In this document: piece after piece, positions 6,298 to 10,828 of the stretch | Position numbering within the stretch: the first letter of the stretch is position 1 | Layout: each line of letters starts with the position of its first letter | Assembly: GCA_934654805.1 (NCBI GenBank) | Contig: CAKUGW010000109.1 | Span: 1-10,828, forward strand | Reading direction: 5' to 3' | From: an uncultured Kiritimatiellota bacterium | GTDB lineage: Bacteria > Verrucomicrobiota > Kiritimatiellia > RFP12 > UBA1067 | DNA: 10,828 bases | Notes under the pieces: model-generated | What the model was told of the DNA's origin: nothing | Database searches by the model: none | Seen by the model: the letters and a program-made list of their open reading frames with translations, nothing else | Program-made: the position numbers and the translations under genes

Positions 6298-9200
6298 ATG
6301 ATGAATCGGATTAATCTTTGCGTTGCCGTCCTGGCGCTGGCGGCGTTCTCCGCGTCTGCGGACTTTGTGTGGACGGGAGCCGCGGGCGACGGCAAGTGGT
6401 TCACGGCCGGCAACTGGGAGGGCGGCGTCGCCCCGGGCAATTCGCCGAAGGAGCCGGTTCTCATCGACGGTTCGGGGTTTGCCGCGGATGCCAAGCCGGT
6501 CGTGGAGTACATCCCGGGCGGCGACCTCAAGCCGGGTTCGTCCGTCACCGTCAGGGGCGGCGCCAAACTCGTCCAGACCGGGGGCGGTTCCTGGATGCAG
6601 TTCGATGCAAACGGCGGCAGCCTGGTGCTGGACGGCGGAACCTTCGACGTCGGCACGGCGGGGCAGTGCTTCCTGGCCGACGTGTCCATCACGGCGGGCG
6701 GCGTTCTCACGAACAGTCTCAACAAATCGATTGTCGTCAAGGGAACGTTCGCCATGGACGGCGGCTTCATCGGGCCGATCGTCAACGGGAACGGTCTGGC
6801 GAACGCGGATTGGCGCGTGACGGGCGGTTCGATCCTGTCATTGAAAGATATCCTGACCGTTCCGGCGACGGCGACGGATTTCGGCGAGACGGCATTCAGG
6901 GTGTACGGGCTGCGGCTGAACGCCTCGGGGAAGCGGCTTTTCTGGCGGGGCGGCGGCGTCATCCTCGGCCGCGAAAACGGCGCCTCGTGGAACAACTGGT
7001 GGATTCACGCGGAAAACAAGTCCTACATCGACCTGACGCCCGAATCGACCGCGACCTTCACCTATCCGCTTGCGCAGACGGAGATATTTTCGAAGCTCTT
7101 CGACTCCAAGTCCGATAAGGCCCGCTTCCGCATCAACGACGCGGCGCCGAGCCAGGAGGCGTTCGACCGCTACGTGCAGATGTGGGACTATGTCTATGAG
7201 GACGGCGTGACGCACGGCACGACCTTCGGCTTCCGGCGGACAGCGATTTTCAACGGCGACGCCGCGATGACGTCGGAAGACGGCGCGACGCAGGTTGCGA
7301 CCGTCGATGTCGAACAGGCGGGTTTCGGGGGTTCGACCCTGTACCTCTGCTGGGGGGCTGAAGACGGCGGCGAGACGCTCGAGGGCTGGGACTGCACGCT
7401 CGCGGGCGAGACGGTTTCCGCCGCTGGCTCGTACTCGATTGTCCTGCCGGGTCGGGATCTGGCGGCTGGCACGACCTACCGCTGGCGGGTGATCGCCGTC
7501 GGCGAGGCCGGTGCGGCGGCGACTTCGGCGCAGTCCTTCACGACGGGGAAGGCACCGGTTCTCGGCGAGTCGACGCTGGGCGAGGTGTCGGAGGCGGACG
7601 CCGTCTTCAACGTCGCCTATGCCGGCGGCATCGCCGACCTGACGGTCACGGTTTCGGACGGAAACGGCAACACGCACACGAAGACGATTCACGCGACGGA
7701 AGACGGGACCTATCCGATCTTGGTCGAGGGGTTGTCGGCCGAGACGTCCTACACGTGGTCGGTGACCGCGTCCAACGGCTGGGGGTCGGTTTCGTGGAAT
7801 GCGCCGTCCGGCCAGGCGTTCACCACGCTCGTCGGCTATTCCGCCCGGACGGCGGTTGCGAGCGGTCTCTGGAACGACCCTGCGGTGTGGTCGCCTGCGG
7901 GCGTGCCGAAGGCGGGCAACGCCGTGACGATTCCGGCGGGCGTCACCGTCACCAACGCGATTGAAACCTCGACCGTCGATTCTCTGGTTGTCGAGGACGG
8001 GGCGACGCTGGTCTTCGACGGATGGGGCGCGCATCTCCGCGTCGGCGACCTGACGGTGGCGGGAACGCTGACCCATGTCGTCAACTCGGCGACGGCGGCC
8101 AGCGCGGACGGCTCCTGGACGCCGAACGGCCGCGTCAACGTCTCGTGCGCGGCCTTCACGCTGACGGCTTCGGGGCGTGTGGACGCGAAGGGCCTCGGTT
8201 ATCGGGGGTCGGTCGTCAACACCGGCAAGCCGGGCTTCGGGCCGGGGGCTTCCGCAGTGTCGGGCGTGGGCGGTTCGCACGGCGGTCGCCCCGGCGGCGC
8301 GGTGTCCTTCAAGGCCGCGGGCGGTCGCCCGCTTCCGGACGTTCCCGACGCCTACGATTCCGTGACGGAGCCGGGCGAGCCGGGCTCGGGCGGTTTCGGC
8401 CGCGACAAGAAGCGGGGTGGCAACGGCGGCGGCGTCGTTCGCATCGTGGCGACGGGCGACGTCACGATCGACGGCTCGATCGATGCGGACGGCACGACGA
8501 ACCGGATCGATTCCGGCAACCACTGGACGGCCGGCTCGGGCGGCGCCGTGTACGTCGTCTGCCGCACGCTCCGCGGGTCGGGCCGGATTTCGGCAAACGG
8601 GGCTGACGCGAGGAATCTCGCCTCGGGCGCGGGCGGCGGGCGCATCGCGGTCAAGTACGACCCGACGGCGCAGGCGGCGGCCGACGTCCCGTCCGTGCGC
8701 ATTCAGGCGATGGGCGGCGGAACGACCATGGAATATGGCACGTCCTACAGCGCGAAGAAGGACGAGAAAGCGACTTCCGGCGAGTGGCTCACGGGCGGGT
8801 ATCGTACGCTCAGTCATTACCAGGGCCACCTGATGTACGGCGTGATGGCCGGCGAACCGGGGACGCTCTGGTTCCCCGACAGCCAGCTGCTGACGCGGTC
8901 GATCGCGGCGGGCGTCGTGCGCCTTGCCGGTCGTTGGGCCGCTCCGGAGGCGCCGACTTCGATCGCGGCGACGGGCGATCTCGTCTTCGAGGACGGCGGC
9001 ATTTCCCTCGACGCCGTGACCGCGCTTTCGGTCGGCGGCGACCTGAAGATCCTCGGCCACGAGCCGAGCCTGCGTCCGAACGGCATTTCGGATCAGAGGA
9101 CTTTCCCCAACGGCCTGTTCCTCACGAACTGCGCGGTGACGGTCGGCGGCGATTTCGTCGTGTCGAACGCGATGGTGCGCCTTGACGCGGCGACGGAAGT

Positions 9201-10254
9201 CGCCGTCGGGAGGTCCGTCGACGTCCGGCAGGGCTGGGTCGGCGTGTTCTCCGACGGGCTGACGCGCCCGCGCGTTTCGGTTGGCGGGGACGCCGCGTTC
9301 GCGCGATACGCGACGCTGCTGGTCGGCGCGGGCCCTGAGGACGCCGCCGGCATTGCCTCGGTCGAGGAACTGCTGGCCTCCGGCGGGGCGCTCGTCTCGG
9401 TGACGGGGCGGCTGTCGGTGGCGGATCATTCGTCCGTCATCCCGATTTGCGAAGGCGTGAGCGGCGGTGCGCCGTGGTTCAGCGTCGGCTCTGCGGCGGT
9501 GGATGCGACCTCCGCCTTCGACGCGACGCTGACGGGATACCGTGCGTACCTTGGCCGCGGACTCCCGAAGGAGGAGAAGTTCGGCAAGGGCCCGGGTGGC
9601 GGCGTCTCGACGGATGTCGCGGGAATCGGAACCAAGTACGCCGGGGCCGGCGGTTACGGTGGGAACGGCGGCAATGCGACGAACGTCAACGGCGTCGCCT
9701 ACGGGATGCCGTACGGCGAGGCGTACGCGCCGTTCGGCCCGGGTTCGACGGGGGCGAACGGAGAATACTGCACGGCCAGCGGGTCGGGTTCGGTCCGCAT
9801 TTTCTCGCGGGGCGAATTCGAGTTGGACGGCGTCTTGTCCGCAAGAGGGTTCCGTGTGGCGAGCAACTGGTCCTATTCGTCGTCGGGCGGAGCCGTCTGG
9901 GTCGTCTGCAGCCGGCTGACGGGCGGCGGTGAGACGTCCGTCATCGACGTGCGCGGCGGCAACGGCGGCAACAATGGGTCTCCGGGCGGCGGCGGAGGGC
10001 GCATCGCCGTCTGGGAATGTCCGAAGCCGGACGAGATCGACGGCAAGCTGCTGAAGAAACTGACGGCCGGGAATCTCGGCGGGCAGGCGGTCGAAGTCGC
10101 CTCCCTGTCGGGCTGGTCGGGCGAGGCCACGGCGGCGGCCGGCATCAACGACAAGGACGGCAACACGGTCACGGTGACGAATCCGGGAGACGGTACGGTC
10201 AAGTTCCTCTCCGTCCCGAAGCGTTCGCTCGGCTTCTGGATTCGGATTCGCTGA
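6298..10254 (+). CDS. Giant exported beta-rich protein with FN3-like, G8-like and duplicated Gly-rich cassettes
   Basis: This 1318-residue protein is probably cell-surface or secreted. A signal peptide (1-21, ending SASA) precedes DFVWTGAAGDGKWF, a strand pattern common at the start of large exported beta-helix/autotransporter-like proteins of PVC bacteria. Residues about 325-420 and 421-511 look like two tandem fibronectin-III domains (TYRWRVIA and SYTWSVTA strands, each ending FTT). Residues about 515-585 resemble a G8 domain (SGLWNDPAVW, VTIPAGVTVTN). Two related Gly-rich cassettes follow (about 624-800 and 1077-1240), each ending in SGGAV(Y/W)VVC and, 30-40 residues later, GGGRIAV. Between them, VGGD strands recur near 911, 947 and 993. 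There is no PEP-CTERM, LPXTG or obvious autotransporter barrel; the protein ends LGFWIRIR. No catalytic motif is seen, so adhesion, glycan binding or a surface layer is inferred. It has its own promoter and is followed by a terminator. Confidence 0.8.
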   Translation: MMNRINLCVAVLALAAFSASADFVWTGAAGDGKWFTAGNWEGGVAPGNSPKEPVLIDGSGFAADAKPVVEYIPGGDLKPGSSVTVRGGAKLVQTGGGSWMQFDANGGSLVLDGGTFDVGTAGQCFLADVSITAGGVLTNSLNKSIVVKGTFAMDGGFIGPIVNGNGLANADWRVTGGSILSLKDILTVPATATDFGETAFRVYGLRLNASGKRLFWRGGGVILGRENGASWNNWWIHAENKSYIDLTPESTATFTYPLAQTEIFSKLFDSKSDKARFRINDAAPSQEAFDRYVQMWDYVYEDGVTHGTTFGFRRTAIFNGDAAMTSEDGATQVATVDVEQAGFGGSTLYLCWGAEDGGETLEGWDCTLAGETVSAAGSYSIVLPGRDLAAGTTYRWRVIAVGEAGAAATSAQSFTTGKAPVLGESTLGEVSEADAVFNVAYAGGIADLTVTVSDGNGNTHTKTIHATEDGTYPILVEGLSAETSYTWSVTASNGWGSVSWNAPSGQAFTTLVGYSARTAVASGLWNDPAVWSPAGVPKAGNAVTIPAGVTVTNAIETSTVDSLVVEDGATLVFDGWGAHLRVGDLTVAGTLTHVVNSATAASADGSWTPNGRVNVSCAAFTLTASGRVDAKGLGYRGSVVNTGKPGFGPGASAVSGVGGSHGGRPGGAVSFKAAGGRPLPDVPDAYDSVTEPGEPGSGGFGRDKKRGGNGGGVVRIVATGDVTIDGSIDADGTTNRIDSGNHWTAGSGGAVYVVCRTLRGSGRISANGADARNLASGAGGGRIAVKYDPTAQAAADVPSVRIQAMGGGTTMEYGTSYSAKKDEKATSGEWLTGGYRTLSHYQGHLMYGVMAGEPGTLWFPDSQLLTRSIAAGVVRLAGRWAAPEAPTSIAATGDLVFEDGGISLDAVTALSVGGDLKILGHEPSLRPNGISDQRTFPNGLFLTNCAVTVGGDFVVSNAMVRLDAATEVAVGRSVDVRQGWVGVFSDGLTRPRVSVGGDAAFARYATLLVGAGPEDAAGIASVEELLASGGALVSVTGRLSVADHSSVIPICEGVSGGAPWFSVGSAAVDATSAFDATLTGYRAYLGRGLPKEEKFGKGPGGGVSTDVAGIGTKYAGAGGYGGNGGNATNVNGVAYGMPYGEAYAPFGPGSTGANGEYCTASGSGSVRIFSRGEFELDGVLSARGFRVASNWSYSSSGGAVWVVCSRLTGGGETSVIDVRGGNGGNNGSPGGGGGRIAVWECPKPDEIDGKLLKKLTAGNLGGQAVEVASLSGWSGEATAAAGINDKDGNTVTVTNPGDGTVKFLSVPKRSLGFWIRIR
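8170..8700 (+). repeat. Gly-rich cassette, copy 1, in gene 5
   Basis: Protein-level repeat covering about residues 624-800. Its order is a GxGxG-rich stretch, a VVRIVATGDVTIDGSI strand pair, SGGAVYVVC, then GAGGGRIAVKYDP. Copy 2 (9530-10020) has the same order: a GxGG-rich stretch, SVRIFSRGEFELDGVL, SGGAVWVVC, GGGGGRIAVWECP. The copies are diverged in DNA but plainly homologous in protein. Confidence 0.75.
9530..10020 (+). repeat. Gly-rich cassette, copy 2, in gene 5
   Basis: Second copy of the cassette described at 8170-8700, about residues 1077-1240. It is richer in Gly and Asn (GGYGGNGGN; GGNGGNNGSPGGGGG) and lies close to the C-terminus. The conserved SGGAVWVVC and GGGGGRIAV strands keep the same order and similar spacing as copy 1. 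Confidence 0.75.
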
Positions 10255-10277
10255 GCGACGACGCACCTTGACGCTCC

Positions 10278-10317
10278 TTCGGCTCCCGGACATCGTGCCG
10301 GGGGCCGAACTGTTTTT
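10278..10317 (+). terminator. Intrinsic terminator after gene 5
   Basis: TTCGGCTCCCGG (10278-10289) pairs with CCGGGGGCCGAA (10298-10309) as a 12-base-pair stem with one G-T wobble and an 8-base loop, followed closely by CTGTTTTT ending at 10317. It lies 24 bases after the gene 5 stop and is the clearest terminator in the window. Confidence 0.85.
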
Positions 10318-10354
10318 GCCGGCGGAAGTTTTGCCGTTCTTTGAGTTTTTGACA

Positions 10355-10367
10355 CTACCATCCCATA
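10355..10367 (-). repeat. Reverse copy of the 13-base motif TATGGGATGGTAG
   Basis: The minus strand reads TATGGGATGGTAG, identical to plus-strand bases 132-144 in the leader of gene 1. On the plus strand it directly follows TTGACA (10349-10354), which matches a -35 consensus, but no suitable -10 follows. On the minus strand, AAAAACTCAAAG follows the motif (10350 down to 10339), resembling the A-rich centre at 4036-4048. Confidence 0.5.
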
Positions 10368-10383
10368 AATGCGCAGTTAGTTT

Positions 10384-10422
10384 GCGAAAGCCCTGATTCC
10401 ATTGGCTTTCGCTTGCGTTTTT
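10384..10422 (+). terminator. Second hairpin with T-run, possible terminator
   Basis: GCGAAAGCC (10384-10392) and GGCTTTCGC (10404-10412) form a perfect 9-bp stem with an 11-base loop. A run of five T (10418-10422) follows after 5 bases. The spacing is loose for an intrinsic terminator. It could instead be a backup or a structure belonging to the mobile-element remnant downstream. Confidence 0.4.
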
Positions 10423-10598
10423 CGCATCTGAAAGGGTCAGCAACTGTAATTTTCACTCCGCAATCGTTGGCCAGGCAGTTTTCCTTCTCCTCCCAGCCTT
10501 GGCATTCGCTTTGGTGGATTCCGGTTCGGGCGTCGGAACGAAACCCGGATCACGCGCGATTCAGTTTAGGAGCGACAGCAGTTTGCGCATCGTCGGAA

Positions 10599-10623
10599 CC
10601 ATCGCCCAATGATAAGGCGATGG
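10599..10623. repeat. Perfect 8-bp inverted repeat at the edge of the transposase remnant
   Basis: CCATCGCC (10599-10606) and GGCGATGG (10616-10623) flank the 9-base loop CAATGATAA. It sits where transposase-like coding begins. It may be a rearrangement junction or simply a feature of the GC-rich coding sequence. Confidence 0.4.
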
Positions 10624-10745
10624 CGCGTCTTGTCGCGATCGTCGCCAACCTCTGGAACGTCTTCGAGCGGCTCGCGGATCCCGACGCGCATCGCGAGCCC
10701 GTCACCTCGCGCCCGGCCTTCCTGAACATCGTCGGACGAGTTTGA
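10608..10745 (+). pseudogene. 3' remnant of a DDE transposase gene
   Basis: In frame from 10608 to the stop at 10743-10745, the peptide begins NDKAMARLVAIVANLW and continues NVFERLADPDAHREPVTSRP. From memory this matches the C-terminal part of IS4/IS1380-like DDE transposases, which read roughly MARLVALVYNWW, then FVRLADP, H, EAITSRP and a GR near the end. No DDE catalytic region or upstream transposase sequence is present, so only about 45 residues remain. The stop right after GRV may be premature, since relatives usually continue with a HAG-type segment. It marks an old insertion at the right edge of the enzyme cluster. The exact IS family is uncertain. Confidence 0.65.
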
Positions 10746-10828
10746 AAGGGTCGAGTATGTATTGCGTCAAGGGGGAATGTGAAAAATCTTTTTTCGGAAG
10801 CCTTCGCTGAGCATAAACGCGGATAGCG

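Larger units (their letters stand above)
10318..10607. other. Intergenic region without a recognisable gene
   Basis: No convincing coding sequence is seen on either strand here. The region is lower in GC than the genes and holds the reverse copy of the 13-base leader motif (10355-10367), a second hairpin with a T-run (10384-10422), the first copy of a 10-base direct repeat (10429-10438) and an 8-bp hairpin at its right edge. A reading frame open from 10413 only becomes meaningful near 10608, where transposase-like sequence begins. Confidence 0.6.

Noticed and set aside
10349..10371. TTGACA as a -35 of a rightward promoter
   Set aside because: No -10-like hexamer lies 16-18 bases downstream (the position reads CGCAGT), and no gene follows.
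6838..10443. 1201-codon open frame on the minus strand opposite gene 5
   Set aside because: It mirrors gene 5 codon by codon, is Arg-rich and low in complexity, has no recognisable domain, and follows from the strong GC codon bias that removes stops on the opposite strand.
10413..10607. N-terminal part of the 110-codon frame before the transposase-like segment
   Set aside because: It has no recognisable similarity or ribosome binding site, and appears to be chance open sequence joined to the remnant.
1..10828. CRISPR array, tRNA, rRNA or riboswitch
   Set aside because: No regularly spaced repeats, cloverleaf arms or recognisable structured leader were seen on either strand.

Overview
This 10.8 kb, GC-rich window encodes five apparently exported proteins, all on the plus strand, and ends in a short AT-richer stretch carrying a transposase remnant. 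The gene content suggests a glycan-degrading bacterium of the Verrucomicrobiota/Kiritimatiellota/Lentisphaerota type: many secreted carbohydrate enzymes, no SusC/SusD pair, a very large Gly-rich beta-structured exported protein, and extended -10 promoters. That taxonomic guess comes from the style of the proteins and is not proven by the sequence.

Layout. Bases 1-163 hold a sigma70-like promoter (TTGCGC, 17 bp, TATACT) and an operator-like repeat. Then come: (1) 164-1072, a small exported GH16-like glycoside hydrolase; (2) 1137-3269, an exported GH92 alpha-mannosidase; (3) 3266-4051, an exported NAGPA-type phosphodiester glycosidase whose start overlaps the GH92 stop by 4 bases; (4) 4095-6131, an exported fusion of a degenerate NodB-like deacetylase domain and a CE7/AXE1-type acetyl esterase; (5) 6298-10254, a 1318-residue exported protein with two fibronectin-III-like domains, a G8-like domain and a duplicated Gly-rich beta cassette. 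A good intrinsic terminator follows at 10278-10317. The last 0.5 kb has a second hairpin, short repeats and the 3' end of a DDE transposase gene.

How the genes may work together. Genes 1-4 could take apart a decorated extracellular polysaccharide: GH16 cuts a beta-linked backbone, GH92 removes alpha-mannose, the NAGPA-type enzyme removes a sugar held through a phosphodiester, and the esterase removes acetyl groups. The tight coupling of GH92 and NAGPA is the most distinctive point, because both families include enzymes that uncap phosphodiester-linked sugars on mannose 6-phosphate. Gene 5 looks structural or adhesive rather than catalytic.

Regulation. The upstream regions of genes 4 and 5 share a near-identical module: a GTTC-N23-GAAC dyad, then TGAACGC, then TGTGGTA(G/C)AAT after 19-20 bases of other sequence measured from TGAACGC to the hexamer. 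This suggests one shared regulator. The -10 element of gene 4 lies so close to the ATG that its transcript is probably leaderless.
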